Below the pieces are notes generated by a model. That model ran no database searches, had not been told where the DNA came from, and was given only the letters and a program-made list of their open reading frames with translations. DNA of 64,000 nt from Labia minor (Eukaryota > Arthropoda > Insecta > Dermaptera > Spongiphoridae), in the NCBI GenBank assembly GCA_963082975.1, contig OY720344.1, positions 13,999,580-14,063,579 on the forward strand, in the 5' to 3' direction. Of the stretch, positions 35,796 to 47,410 are shown piece by piece. The translations under genes were made by a program, and so were the position numbers. Within the stretch, counting starts at the first letter, position 1. Each line of letters begins with the position of its first letter.

Positions 35796-37855
35796 TACTT
35801 TTTCTAGTAGATTAAAAAAATGATTTGAATCATAATAGTTTCTTTTCATTATTTTATTCTCATTTTATCTTTAATTTAAGTATATATTTTACTTTTGGTT
35901 TAAAGATTGACAATAATATGATACAATTTCTGCAAATTATACATGATCAATATTAAATTAACTCATTTTGGTCCAAAAAAATTATTAATTTTTTTTTTTA
36001 AATAATATAAATTTACTCATTTTTACTTACTTACTTTTATGAAATATCGATTAAACAAAAAAAAAAAATTTCTATGGGATTCTATGTTTATATTTAAAAT
36101 TAGCCCTTTACTATACAAAATATATTTGGTTACTTATGTCCACTATTCCATAAGTAAGACAAGTTTCCAAAAAGTTTTGTTTTATTGGGATTTTTTTCTT
36201 TCTTTGATTTCAGATTAACATGAACTAAATTAAAATTAAATTCTTTTAATATATGTATAAAATGCATATACCTATATTGGTTTCTAGATCTCAGACAAGA
36301 TAGAATTATATCGTATGGAAATATATATTATTAATTAGGTAGTATTAAATATTTAATATAGGTACATAATAATAATAATAATCATATTTGTTTGGTAAAA
36401 TTATTTTAAAAAATATATTTAATATCTTCATTCTCTTTTTTTATATAAATATAAAGATATTAATAAAGAAATAATTTAATCATCAATTTTATAATTTTCT
36501 TCATTTTATAGCTATATATTTTTATATTCATCTATAATATAATTATTGTATATTTTCTTTATGTTGTACTGATCATACAACAAATCAATTCCACCAAGGT
36601 AAATAGACTCAATCATTTCATATAATGTTTATGAGATAGATTTTTTTGTTCATATTTTTTTTTGCATAAAAATATTTTCTGTTTTATTGTGACTACAAGA
36701 AAATTATATATTATGGTTGACAAAATAAAGATCAACAAATGGTTCTAATTATACAGTTCTTAGATAAAATGATAAAAAAAAGAATGATACTTCAATTATT
36801 TCTAAAAGTTCGATGTAAAATGTTCTATTGGCAATCTATTATAATAATTAATAACAATAAAGGGTGGAATATTAAAAACAACTATATATTAGTCGACATT
36901 GAAAGGGTTAAATAATTTGACTAAAATGAAATGTGTGGCTTGTCATTATTTAATCTAGAGGTTGACAACAAACACACAGCCAGTTTGTTTGCGGTTCATC
37001 AAAGTAAAGTAATTTTTGGAAAAATTGGAAGAAAGTAAAAATTAAGAATTTTGATTTTTTTTTTTATATATAGATTATTATTAAGTGTTATATTACTATA
37101 ATAAAGATATTTATTTATATAATTTTAATAATATTTTTTTTATAAATAAAAAGTAAAAAAAAAATGATAAAAGTTTTTATTGATATTAGTTTTTTTACTT
37201 CCAAAGAAACAAAGTCGAATGTCTAACAATAAGTACATCCTAAAGTAGATAAGTACACTCGTACTTCCTCACCTTGTAACCTATACACCACTCTTGTAAT
37301 CTTAAAGGTGACAAAAGAGCTCAAGTAGATCATGTACTCCCACTCACTCACTTTCTTTTGTGTTTATTATGTATTGCCAGCTTTATAAATTTTATATACT
37401 TGAACTTGCATATTGAGTATTATTTGAAACATACTAGTATACACGGTGACAACAAAGAGATTTTACTAATTACTAAGTATGTGGAGCAAATAGTTTGTGT
37501 TTTTTAATCAAAGGTATGTAATAAAATTTAACGTCCAAAAATGGTTGCTGACGCTAAATTTAACCCTTCATTTATACATTTTTTTTATAAAACCAATTAA
37601 ATATTTTTTAATCATTCCAAAATTTTATTTTTGTCTTTTCCAATTTAATAATAATTATTTCTACCAATTTATATTTAATTATTTTTTTTTATATTATTTT
37701 ATAATTTTTAACCGTTTAGACAACTCTCTTTATTAATCATTAAAAATATTTAATTAAAATTAAAGTTGCAAGAGATACAAATGAACTCGTTTTCAAAGTA
37801 TTTCAATATTGGAGTAATATTTATCTTTGCTCGATGTTTCAATGAAGATTTCAAT
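35796..37855. other. A+T-rich intergenic DNA with one balanced patch
   Basis: A patch at 37205-37380 (AAAGTAGATAAGTACACTCG, CTCACCTTGTAACC, GGTGACAAAAGAGCTC) is mildly balanced, and one at 36895-37015 has CATTGAAAGGG and AACACACAGCCAG. The F/Y/L-rich frame at 37497-37736 is translated poly-T. No repeat family recognised. Confidence 0.5.
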
Positions 37856-37859
37856 TACT

Positions 37860-38150
37860 TGGTTTGTTGTTGTGTTTATCAGTCAAGTTAAATAATTTAA
37901 TTGGCCAATCAGGGATATCCAAGTAAGGTGGAACACGGTTAAGTTTGTATACGTGACCCATGGAGAGTGGTGGGGTGGTGAGGAAGGGATTTGTGGTCGT
38001 CATGAGGTACCGGTCAAGTCTTTCGCTCAGTTGAGTGCCATAAGAGAAAGGTTTTTCCTTTGTGTGAAGGGTAGGAGAGGGAGAGAGAGAGAGAGATTCC
38101 AAAAAAAGCTGAAAAGGGCAGCTACTTTCTGCTTGTTAGATTGATTTCGT
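37860..38150. promoter_or_regulatory. Candidate non-coding regulatory island with (GA)n
   Basis: TTAATTGGCCAATCAGG (CCAAT-type), GGTGGAACACGG, GAGAGTGGTGGGG and a GA tract at 38078-38095. Overlapping frames on both strands show no family. Possibly regulatory. Confidence 0.25.
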
Positions 38151-39059
38151 AAACTAATCAATCTTCCGGAAATATATTCAATATATATAGAGGAGAAAAA
38201 AAGAACAAGAGCTTGCTTAAATTTTAGTCGCTAATGAAAAAAAAATATATATATAATATGTTTTTTTTAAATTAAAAAAAATCCTTGTTGCGTAATTAAT
38301 AAGAATCTCTATTTGGTTCGATAGACATATTTAATTAATCGTGGTCGAAAATATAAATTCTAACTACGACATTAAAAATACGAATAACAATAATAAATCC
38401 TGAATAAAAATTTAAAAATACAACGATTAACCAAAATAATAAAATAAAATTTTTGAATCGTACGAGTATATTATAATGTAAAAAATTATAAACTATACAA
38501 ATTGACCTTTTGCTAGAATTATTTATTTTCTAACTGTACTTATTGTTAGTTAGGCTTCATGCTTAGAAGATTAGTATAAATGTGAAAATTTTAATTAAAT
38601 TTTAAACCTACTACGAACATTTTCATATTTCTATTATATTATCCTTTTGAGTTAAGGATTATTTTATCTAATTTCTCTTAAAATAAAATCTAGTTTATTA
38701 AAATCTGCAGAGGATCATAGTATTTCGTTGTGTTTTTACTATCTCGTAAACATTAAAACATATTCATTGAAGAAGATGATAATATATTTTGATAATCATT
38801 TTATTTTATTGATATAAAAAATTTAATATTTAAAATTATAACACTTTTATTCAGGATTGTTACAAGATATAGAAATATATTCAATTATACATATATTAAC
38901 GCTTAAGGCGATGGATGGGACGTTACCCCTTCTCTAAGTGATAAAAAAATCAGTAAATCATTTCAAACAATTTTACAATGATCTTTGTGTCTAAGTGGAA
39001 GGATTGGCATTAATTGGTTACCTAGTATTAGTGAATTATGATAATTATAATGGAAAATT
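38151..39059. repeat. A+T-rich DNA with an isolated family X terminus
   Basis: At 38733-38749 the 17 bases TTTTTACTATCTCGTAA match the 5' terminus of family X exactly, with no family X sequence directly after it. It may be the detached 5' end of the copy starting at 39418. The rest is A+T-rich. Confidence 0.5.
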
Positions 39060-39185
39060 CACTTACACTTTCGCTGTAGACAGAGCGTCGCCCGCCCGGT
39101 GTGCTACGCCATGCGCACTCACACAACGACAGCGACTGACTGAACGTTTAGTTGGCTAGAAGCCCCTGGCATGTATGCAACCAGC
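39060..39185 (-). repeat. G+C-rich dispersed repeat S, copy 2
   Basis: On minus: GCCAGGGGCTTCTAGCC, AACGTTCAGTCAGTCGC, TTGTGTGAGTGCGC and CTCTGTCTAC, in the same order as in the copy at 28676-28748 and 29286-29335. This copy has no Harbinger-like insertion. Unknown type. Confidence 0.55.
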
Positions 39186-39417
39186 ATTACCAGCCACCCA
39201 ATTTAAACTTAGAATATTTAAATGTTTAAATGTTTAAAAACAGATTTTGCTTATTTGATTATTCAATTTATTAATAATAAATTTAATAAAATAATTAAAT
39301 AAAAAAAAATAAAATAAAAATAATAATTTGAAATGTGGGATTTTAAAGTATTATTTTAACAGTCAACCAACGTAGACAAACTGACAAATTAATAAATGAA
39401 AATTCAATACTTGCAAT

Positions 39418-39898
39418 TTACCTACCACGTTTTCATATTTTTTTTTTCTAAACTGACCGTAAAAATAAAGATATAAGTTTGATAGTTTTTCACATGATTA
39501 AAAATTGAATAAAACTGCTAAAGATATAATTTCAGCTTGATCGAATCGCTGAAAGTACCGGAATTAATTTTATAAATATTTTAACATATTGACTGCCAAT
39601 CACCCCCCAGCACGTGGCGTGGTGTCATCTACAAAGTATTAATTTTTTAAATTTTTAAATTTTGACTTAAAAATGAAGGTAAAGGTTTTAAATATCAATT
39701 TAATATATGTTAATTAATTAATTTAATTCAATAACAATACTATACTATAAATTTAAATTTTTTAAATTAATTAATTAATTAAAATTCACAAACAAATATA
39801 CTTAATTTATAATCTAATTGATTAAATTTAATTTAAATATTTTATATGTTAATTAATCCAATTCAAATTTGCGAGATAGTCGAGTGGAGACAATCCAG
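39418..39898 (+). mobile_element. HINE-like family X, copy 4 (5' truncated, diverged)
   Basis: It retains CGTAAAAATAAAGATATAAG, ATTTCAGCTTGATCGAATCG, GCACGTGGCGTGGTG and the 3' inverted motif GCGAGATAGTCGAGTGGAGA. In the terminal hairpin the second arm has changed, with CAATCC for CACTCC. The microsatellite and core are missing. The A+T-rich middle is expanded by about 100 bp. Older than copies 1-3. Confidence 0.65.
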
Positions 39899-40079
39899 AT
39901 TTTTTTAATTTAGAAATATTTTCAATAAATTCCATTAAACCACGAATAGAAAATAATAAATTAAATATAGAATTAGTAACTTATATATATTTTTTAGTGC
40001 TTTTTCATCTTCATTTTCTTTTATTACTATTATTATACCATTTAATAAAGCAAATGTTTTTCCTTTAATGAAACACTAA
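39899..40079. other. A+T-rich intergenic DNA
   Basis: Nothing recognised. Confidence 0.5.
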
Positions 40080-40290
40080 TTTCCAGTCAAATATTTGCAA
40101 AATTTCAATCACATATTGAAGACTATTCAAACAGATTATTTGTGCTTCCAATAAGAGAAGAACAATGGAACTATGTCAGGTTCCAGAAGCTCTCTTCGGG
40201 TCATTGTTTTTGCTCCAAAGCAAAGTCAATGTACATTTCGGTCATTTAGCTTAACACAAAGTGTATGATTTCTATTGAATTTGGTAGATA
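40080..40290. promoter_or_regulatory. Candidate non-coding regulatory island
   Basis: AATATTTGCAAAATTTC, GAGAAGAACAATGGAACT (SOX-type AACAATGG), GGTTCCAGAAGCTCTC (heat-shock-element-like GAA/TTC alternation), GGGTCATTGTTTTTGC (second SOX core) and GTCAATGTACATTTCGG. No frame. The following 40291-41090 is A+T-rich with nothing recognised. Confidence 0.28.
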
Positions 40291-41090
40291 CGGAGATAAA
40301 CAAGTAATTAAAAATATTTAGAACCAGTGATTGTTTTAAAGAGAGAAAAAGAACAATAAAGATTTAAAAAGGATATATTCGAGTATATCAAAATGTATAT
40401 TAACAATAAGAAAATGTTATTTTAACCATTTTGTTTAGATTCTAGTTTGAAATATTTTAATATTTAATATAGTCTTAGTATAGACATTTTATTTAAATTT
40501 TACTTTTCTTATTTTATTTGTCCGTTAGAGCAATTTAAAAAATATAGTCTTGTTTAATATAAAATCGATGTGTATTGATATGTAATATGTAAATTATTAT
40601 CTAAAATTGATTGAGAAATAATCAAAAAAATTTGAAAAAGAAACAAATCGGGAGTTCAAGTACTGATCAAAAATATAAAACATTTTGTTGACTTCAAGAA
40701 ATTAATTGACTTTTATAATATTTTAATAAGTCCCTTTGGTTAATTCAAATTCTTTAATATATTCCATATAATCTCCGTATTAAACGAAATTTAAATTACA
40801 TATTTTACATTTCATATCAATAAATAAGTATAGATATTCATCATATTTAGTAGAATAAATTTTCATTAAAGGTATATTTTTTTATCATTAAAAACTTTTC
40901 AAATTAACTTTTCAATAAATATTAAAATTTTATATATAAAAAAAAGTTGTTTCTTTTATACTTTAATTAATAAATACACTTTTTTCACTTAAAAATAAAG
41001 CCAGTGAGATTCTATAATATTAGAGTATATTGTTTTTTGTTTTTTTAGGCCTATTTTCTTATTCATTTTCAGATGTAGACTTCCTGTAAC

Positions 41091-41945
41091 TACCACGTGT
41101 AGATGCATGAAACTGGAATTTTCCTATAGATGGATAATTAGTTTAAAGACCGTAAGACCATTTCTGTAGTGCCATTTTCTCCCTCTAACAGCTGACGAAG
41201 TTTGTCAACACACAATAACATAAGTTTTATACACCGATATATTTGTCTATAACCTCAAACATGTCGAGTTTTGTGCCTACGAACTATGATTCGCGGACAG
41301 CATTGGTTTTCTGTTATCATTTGCAGAATCGTTTAGAATGCTTGCCGAAGCATACAGTGAACAAAACTTAATGCTTTGAGTGGATAAAAAAATTTAAAAG
41401 TGGTAATTTTGACGTGAGAAACGAGGTGAGTGGGAAACAACCGAAAAAACATAATAAAATATTATGAGCTACTAAAACCTGGTGAAACCGTTAACACTGA
41501 ACGCTAACAACAACAAATGATCGATTTGGATCGAGCAATACGTGAAAAACGACCAGAATATGCAAAAAGGCAACATAAAGTCATTTTGCTTCATGATAAT
41601 GCCTCCTCACACACAGCAAAACGGGTCACGGATACAATCGAGGCGTTCCATTGGGAAGTTCTAGCGCATGCAGCTTATTCTCCAGACTTGGCTCCGTATG
41701 ATTACCATATATTCGCATCATTGGGACATGCACTCGCTGAACAACACTTCGATTCGTATGAAAATATTCGAGAATGGCTCGACAACTGGTTCGCCTCAAA
41801 GGAAGAATTGTTTTTTTTGGCGTGGCATTCATAACCTACCGAAGAGCAGGGCAAAATGTATAAATTCCAATGGAGACTATTTTGAATAAATCATTTTTTA
41901 TAATTTTCAAATAACAGTCCGTTTTCATACTTTTACCACCTTGCA
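41091..41945 (+). mobile_element. Mariner transposon, internally deleted, with both ends
   Basis: Terminal repeats can be paired: CACGTGTAGATGCATGAAA at 41094 and, inverted, TTTTCATACTTTTACCACC ending at 41940. The N-terminal helix-turn-helix region starts ATGTCGAGTTTTGTGCC at 41261 and includes residues like RMLAEAYSEQ. It then jumps to YYELLKPGETVN near 41461, so the region with the first catalytic aspartate is deleted. The frame at 41517-41834 carries VILLHDNASSHTAKRV and YSPDLAPYDYH, a textbook D34D spacing for aspartates two and three. A stop precedes 41517 (TAA in place of a tyrosine codon), and an expanded T run near 41811-41818 shifts the frame before the natural end at NGDYFE (stop about 41889). 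Non-autonomous, moderately old. Confidence 0.88.
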
Positions 41946-41949
41946 TTTG

Positions 41950-42080
41950 CAGATTTCTCTATTTGGGTTTGGGACGCAATTTCTTTAATTGAAGGCAAGG
42001 AAAAGTCGTGACTTGCGTGAACAGGGTTGCTTCCCTGATGTGGGCCTATCTCTTTGGGATCATTCAGAGTAACCACCCGC
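41950..42080. promoter_or_regulatory. Small balanced patch
   Basis: GACGCAATTTCTTTAATTG, GTCGTGACTTGCGTGAACAG, CTATCTCTTTGGGATCATTC and CCACCCGCCACTCATAAAAT lie just outside the mariner. Could be regulatory. 42081-42819 is A+T-rich with CT-rich patches near 42535-42590. Confidence 0.2.
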
Positions 42081-42819
42081 CACTCATAAAATTTATTTTG
42101 AAGTTAAAAAGTTAAAACAAAATACATAAATGAATTTTAGGATATAATGTACAAAATAATATTATTTAAACCATATTTATCAGGATTATTTAATAAGACT
42201 GATTCGAATAATGAAATTCTAAGAAATTCTCAAATATGTACCAGAACAAAGAAACTTTTAACAAAATTTAAACTGTGTATTTGAATTGGAAGAATAAATG
42301 TTATAAACTCAAATCGTATAATTCTTCAGTATAGAAAAATGAAAAAAAAATAATAACCATCGACATAAGTGGACACACACAACTGTCCTTAATAAAAACA
42401 GAATCAAAATAACACGATCTTTTAAATAAAAGACAATATTTTCCCTATTCAGAGAGCTTCACATTTTCATGTGCTTTCTTTTAATCAACTCATGAAATGA
42501 AGAGGGTATTATTCTTTAATTGAACTTTGTTTGTTTCTTTTCCGTTTCCTTCTCTTTACTTTTCCTTCCCTTACTTTGTTCCACTCATTTTTATAGGACA
42601 CAAATATTTGCTGATGTCAAAGAAAAAAAGAATTGTTTTTGTGATGGTGTGGAGTTTAATCAATAATTAGAAGTTCACGAGGCGACCAAATAACCACAAA
42701 ATTACAAGTCGATAAATTGATAGTCCGACCCAATTATTAGACTAAATACCGTTAACTAGTTAAAACATCTAACTTTACCATTTTATTAAATATTCTACAC
42801 CTTTAATGTAAATATTTGT

Positions 42820-43350
42820 TAAATCGACTGTTACGATGTCAACAGAAATCAACTATGATGACATTGACATTAGAATACGATCAAACAATTCAGCTTATTT
42901 GCATAATTGTTTTATTTTCTCACTCAACTTGAATTCCATTCATCATTTATAAGACAAAGTTCCACCAGATAATCATTCCCACATATTTACACAAATCAAT
43001 ATAATAAATAATTATAATTTTTTCTTTACTCTTTTATTAGAATGAATAATATTATATATTATATTTATGGATAAAACAAACAATATTATTAAAAATGATG
43101 AAACGTTATTTTTTTTTTTATCTTTTTTATTTGATTTTAGAAATTTATAGTAACAAGTTTCTCATGTCACCGCATTAAATTTTAATGAAATACTTTCCTC
43201 CATTTACTTGATTTTATAGCGTCATCTATTTCCAATTACATTTACTTGAGATAATTAATCGTGAGAAGTAAAGGGATTTAATTCCATTTGCCAAAGTAAA
43301 ATTAAATTTGTCCATTAATAAAATATGAATTCGATTTTAAATGCATTATT
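42820..43350. promoter_or_regulatory. Candidate enhancer with an adjacent POU/SOX pair
   Basis: ATTTGCATAATTGTTTT at 42897-42913 joins a POU octamer to a SOX core with one base between. Further cores are AACAATTCAG (42884), CCACCAGATAATC, TACTTGAGATAATTAATCG and TTCCATTTGCC in the second half. Composition is mixed rather than G+C-rich. No frame and no repeat. Function inferred from motifs only. Confidence 0.28.
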
Positions 43351-44110
43351 ACTTACTTGTCAAATACTTATATCTCTACTAAGGGAATAAAAGACAAAAT
43401 ATAAGCACCGAGCAAATATTGAATCAGGAAACGAAGGAGAAAGAATGAAAAACATGTATAAAAATAGAATATGAAGAGAAGAATAAAATTCAGGGTGACT
43501 GGTGAAAATGAATATTGTCTTTATACAATAGAGTTATATTTAATAAATTGTAAAAAAAAAAAATATCAACCAATAACAATTTATTCAATAGCACTTTATA
43601 GAGACATTAAAATTTAAAATGATTTAATAATCAATTTATCATTAGAATTAATAATTGGAGTCATATCGTAAAAATTATATAAAATTGTTTCACTACATAA
43701 ATAGAAATTCATTTCTATTGATTTAGAGGAATTATTTAAAATAATTGTTACGGGAAAATGGAGACCTTTAATGTTTATTTTATTCTACCTAAATTAATAT
43801 TATCATCTATCTTTTATATAATTTGCTTATCTATTTATAATGTTATAAATTATCAAGCACCCACTCACTATACTAATACAATATAGTAGATATTTAATTT
43901 TTTTTTACCTATATTTGTTCTTTCAATGAATTTGTGAACAGTATATGTACATGACGTTATATAGTTATAATTAAATATACAACCACATATATATACCAGA
44001 AGAACCCTGCCAACGGTGTTTGCAATTTAAGTTTAAACTGAATTTTTAACTAATTTTCATAATGTTACAGACATCACATACATACATACGACGGAAATTA
44101 TGTAGTTTGA
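43351..44110. other. A+T-rich intergenic DNA; repeat W scrap at the end
   Basis: GCCAACGGTGTTTGCAATTT at 44008-44027 is, inverted, related to the conserved part of repeat W. The rest is A+T-rich. Confidence 0.45.
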
Positions 44111-45425
44111 TATGTGGTGTGTTCAAAAAGTATCACGAATTATGTATTTCTTAAATAAATTTAAGTAAAAAGAAATCTTTTTAATAAACACACTTTACTT
44201 AAAATTGCACTAAAAAGTAAAAAATAAAATCACTGTAAAGTGTGTGTACCCAATAGTGGAAGCAAATGTTTTACGGTGTTATTATAATTTGAGCGCACAC
44301 ACTTTACAGTGATTTTATTTTTTACTTTTTAGTGCAATTTTAAGTAAAGTGTGTTTTTTAAAAAGATTTCTTTTTACTTAAATTTATTTTATACTTTTTA
44401 GTAGAACTGCTATCGCCATCTATGATTGAAATAGTGAACTATTCCATATTCCGCATATGAAAGTTTAGTTAATTAATTACCAGTAATAGATAAATAATTC
44501 AGTAGATTTTTCAATTGATTCGTGTATTATTAGCAGGAGCAAGCGCGTATTCAAAATTTCAAGTTGATTGAATGACGGGAAGTTGTTGAAATATCGATTA
44601 TAAAATGCCGCGGACAAACAAACGGACATCCGGACAGTGTGAGTTAAGTAAAGTGTATTAAAAAAGTAGTCACCGCCAGATATAATGCACTGTCAGCGTT
44701 TTTCCCAATTTTTAAATCACTTAAAAAATAATTTTTTTGTGATCTCCTTCAATGTATTTTTTATCTCCTTTCATGGGCCTCTTCAGTTTTGGAAACAAAA
44801 AAATTCAAAGGGCCAGGCCTAGGAAATACGGTGCCTACAGCACCATTACTGTTGTTTTTGAATAAATATTCGCGCACAAGCAACGAAGCTAGGGTGTTAT
44901 CATATTGCAAAAGCCAATTTTAGTTCCGGGCGTTTCTGATGTGTTTCTTTGTGCAAATTGTGCATAACTTGCAGGTAATATTCTTTATTGACCGTGCGAC
45001 CCTTTGATAATGACTCATGATCCACGGCGTTTTCTTCGAGGTGAGCAAAACCTTCCGGCTCACTCTTCGTCGTCCACATCTTCTCGCCCCTCTGAGAACA
45101 TTTTGTACCATCAATAAACGTTGCTTTTGCCCAAGGTAGCTTCACCACATGCCACAGTGAACATTCGGAATGCGTTCGCTTACTTAATTTTGTTTTTCAC
45201 ACAAAATTTGATACAAATTCTTTGGTCCATTTTTTGGAATAAGCAAAAATCAAAGACCAACCAAAACATGTCCAAGCAAAAGGTGTCAAAAATTAACTAA
45301 ACATTCAAAATGGCCAGTCAGTATGGGGGATATGAGTACCGACATAATGCAACAAAACAATCGAAAATCAAATTCACGTAGCCCGCCAAAATTCAAAATT
45401 CGCGTACTTTTTGAACCCACCACGT
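44111..45425 (-). mobile_element. Mariner transposon remnant, mosaic, with nested hairpin element
   Basis: The ends pair as GTGGTGTGTTCAAAAAGTA (44114) and, inverted, TACTTTTTGAACCCACCACG (45406-45425). On minus, an 82-codon frame (44900-45148) reads HESLSKGRTVNKEYYLQVMH, the segment after the first catalytic aspartate of a mariner transposase. Other frames continue with LVREYLFKNNS and, near the end, EKRxQCIISGGDYF. The block around the third aspartate is damaged (PRPGPLNFFV). Several frame changes are needed to follow it. The 44400-44640 part does not look like mariner (GACAAACAAACGGACATCC) and may be a further insertion. A long hairpin element sits at 44153-44390. Confidence 0.75.
44153..44390. 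mobile_element. Long near-perfect hairpin (MITE-like), about 95-bp arms
   Basis: The left arm 44153-44246 and right arm 44296-44390 are almost perfect reverse complements, with only a few differences. They enclose a 49-bp loop (GTGGAAGCAAATG...). The arms contain AAGTAAAGTGTGT and CACTGTAAAGTGTGTG repeats. It lies inside the mariner remnant and is therefore younger. A transcript would fold into a long double-stranded stem. Confidence 0.85.
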
Positions 45426-46974
45426 ATATGATCGTTTAGAAAGTTTTAATTATTATTGAAAATTATTTGCGGTTTATTTTTACATTTAATTGTGAGATTT
45501 AAGTCTCGACGTTTCGGCGTCAATTTTAGCAAACTTAATTCTAGTATACTATATACAAAATATTGATTAAATAAATTCCGTTTTCTTTTCCTGAGTTTTT
45601 TTTTTTCTGTTTTAATAAAATCTACCTAAAGTTTTTTTCCAAAATGTTTGTATCTAATTTTGTTCATACTTCGATGATTCCAAAAGTACTAAACAAATTT
45701 TATTTATAAATTTATCAATTTAAACTCTCATTATAACTTACATTGGTGTGTGAAAACAATTCTTTCCATTCAGGGAAAACCTCTACCCATAAATATGGTA
45801 TGCTCCAGGTGTTTGTACATACGTATAAATGCGTTGAAGTCTCCACCCAAATTTAAGCTGTCATTAGCACTCATGAAATTATCTCTTATATACTCTCATT
45901 ATATACTGTGTCTATGTTTTTGCCAAATTGGTCATTTGAAAGTAAATAGAAGACTCTAAGTATAAATATGAATTTTCTTATTTTAATTCAATTTAATAAA
46001 TCAATTTAATCTAATTATGTAGATCAATGTTGCAGAAATTATAAAATTTGTTATAAGTTGTTTTTTCATGATTCCAGAAAAATACCTATCAATACCATTA
46101 ATAATAATGAGTGATAATTTTTGGTAGTATGGTTTCATAAAAGCAGATCAAGTAATGCGCTTGAAACAACTCAGAAGTCTTGATATCATTTTAAGTAATT
46201 TCTTTAAATTCTACATCCATATCTGTGATTCAATTTTTTTCACCTTCAATTCGATAAAGTAAATGAAATCATTGCAGTAGCACTTATATCTTTTCAGCTT
46301 TAAAATTTATCTCTGAAACCTTATTGGAGAACTATACATTTAATATTATTCTTTCTCCATTCATCTTGTATTCCATCACTAAAATCAACTTGCTCTAAAA
46401 AGAGTGCCTCATTGTCTGTATAAAATTTTTAACCATATCAATAACTAATTATAAGCTGAGGTAAGTTGTTATTTGAATATGAAATTCATCTCAGAAATAT
46501 CATTCTTTCTCTAAGCTCCTTTGAAGTATTCTGACAGTTAAGTAAAAACAAATTAGAAATCCTTTCAGACAATAAGTCGACTTTTCTCAAGAAAAGCGTT
46601 GGAATGTCAGGAGCGAGCAATTCATTCCCCTCAATAGATAGAGACAGAACACAGAAATATAATTACTTATTTACGAAGTTGAAAATATCTTATATTACTT
46701 TATTATTCTTCAAAATATTCCATTTTCCCTTCATCAGCCAATGTTACTTGGTACATTTAAAGATATAAAATATTTACTCGTATTTTAATTAAATTATAGA
46801 TATCTTTGAATTTAATCCTTTTTTTTAATTACAGTATATTTAAAAATTATATTATTTTTTTTTATATTTAGAAATATTTGAATAAAAAAATGGTTTGATT
46901 TTATTTTATTGAAAAGATTTAATTTTGGATGTTATAATGAATGAATGAATGAATGAATAAGAATCTCTACTTTA
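45426..46974. repeat. A+T-rich intergenic DNA with (GAAT)n
   Basis: (GAAT)n lies at about 46937-46958. TCTCGACGTTTCGGCGTCAA near 45504-45523 is a small balanced patch. The 69-codon frame at 45750-45959 has no family resemblance. A patch at 46560-46640 (GACTTTTCTCAAGAAAAGCG) contains the short inverted repeat CTTTTCTCAAGAAAAG. Confidence 0.5.
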
Positions 46975-47410
46975 ATATGTTCATTGGATGAAAGTGAGGT
47001 GGAAATTGAATATTATTTATTTGAAGCTGAAAGCATTTTATTTTTCATTGCATTTGTACTGCTGCCTGTGAAGTCTATTTATTTGAGTGAATTGGGGGAG
47101 GCAAGGGTGAATAACGAAAGCGTAGCTGCCTGGGGCAATTCTAACTCCACCAGTCGATATTTTGTGATATTTCGTATGGATATTTCCGGGGTGGGAGATT
47201 TGCAGGTCAGCTGGCAGCCCATTGTGGACGTAGCGACTAATTGACATTCCAGTCTCGTACAGTTGCCTGCCATGTAGATGTAACAGTCAGGCGATGGCTA
47301 TCAGTCAAGCCTGCGGCAAGTCGAGGACCTCTGATGGATATCCTAACACCATCGTGAAATATATTGAAGCCGATGAAACGGATTGCATCCAACCCTTATA
47401 GACCCTAATA
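46975..47410 (+). other. Balanced island with several short open frames; possible orphan exon
   Basis: About 430 bp of nearly even composition. Frame one, 46984-47244, gives 86 codons without a recognisable family. Frame two is open from 47234 to a stop at 47399-47401 and, from an ATG at 47294, reads KSRTSDGYPNTIVKYIEADE near its end, which has a more protein-like composition than most chance frames. AG dinucleotides that could be splice acceptors precede it (TTTGCAG near 47205). No homology can be claimed. It may equally be a regulatory island. Confidence 0.22.

Noticed and set aside
2812-42904. ATGCAAAT/ATTTGCAT octamers counted across the window as a sign of POU-site enrichment
   Set aside because: I saw about seven. 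With about 76% A+T assumed, roughly five to six would occur by chance on both strands, so the count alone means nothing; only their grouping in islands is used.
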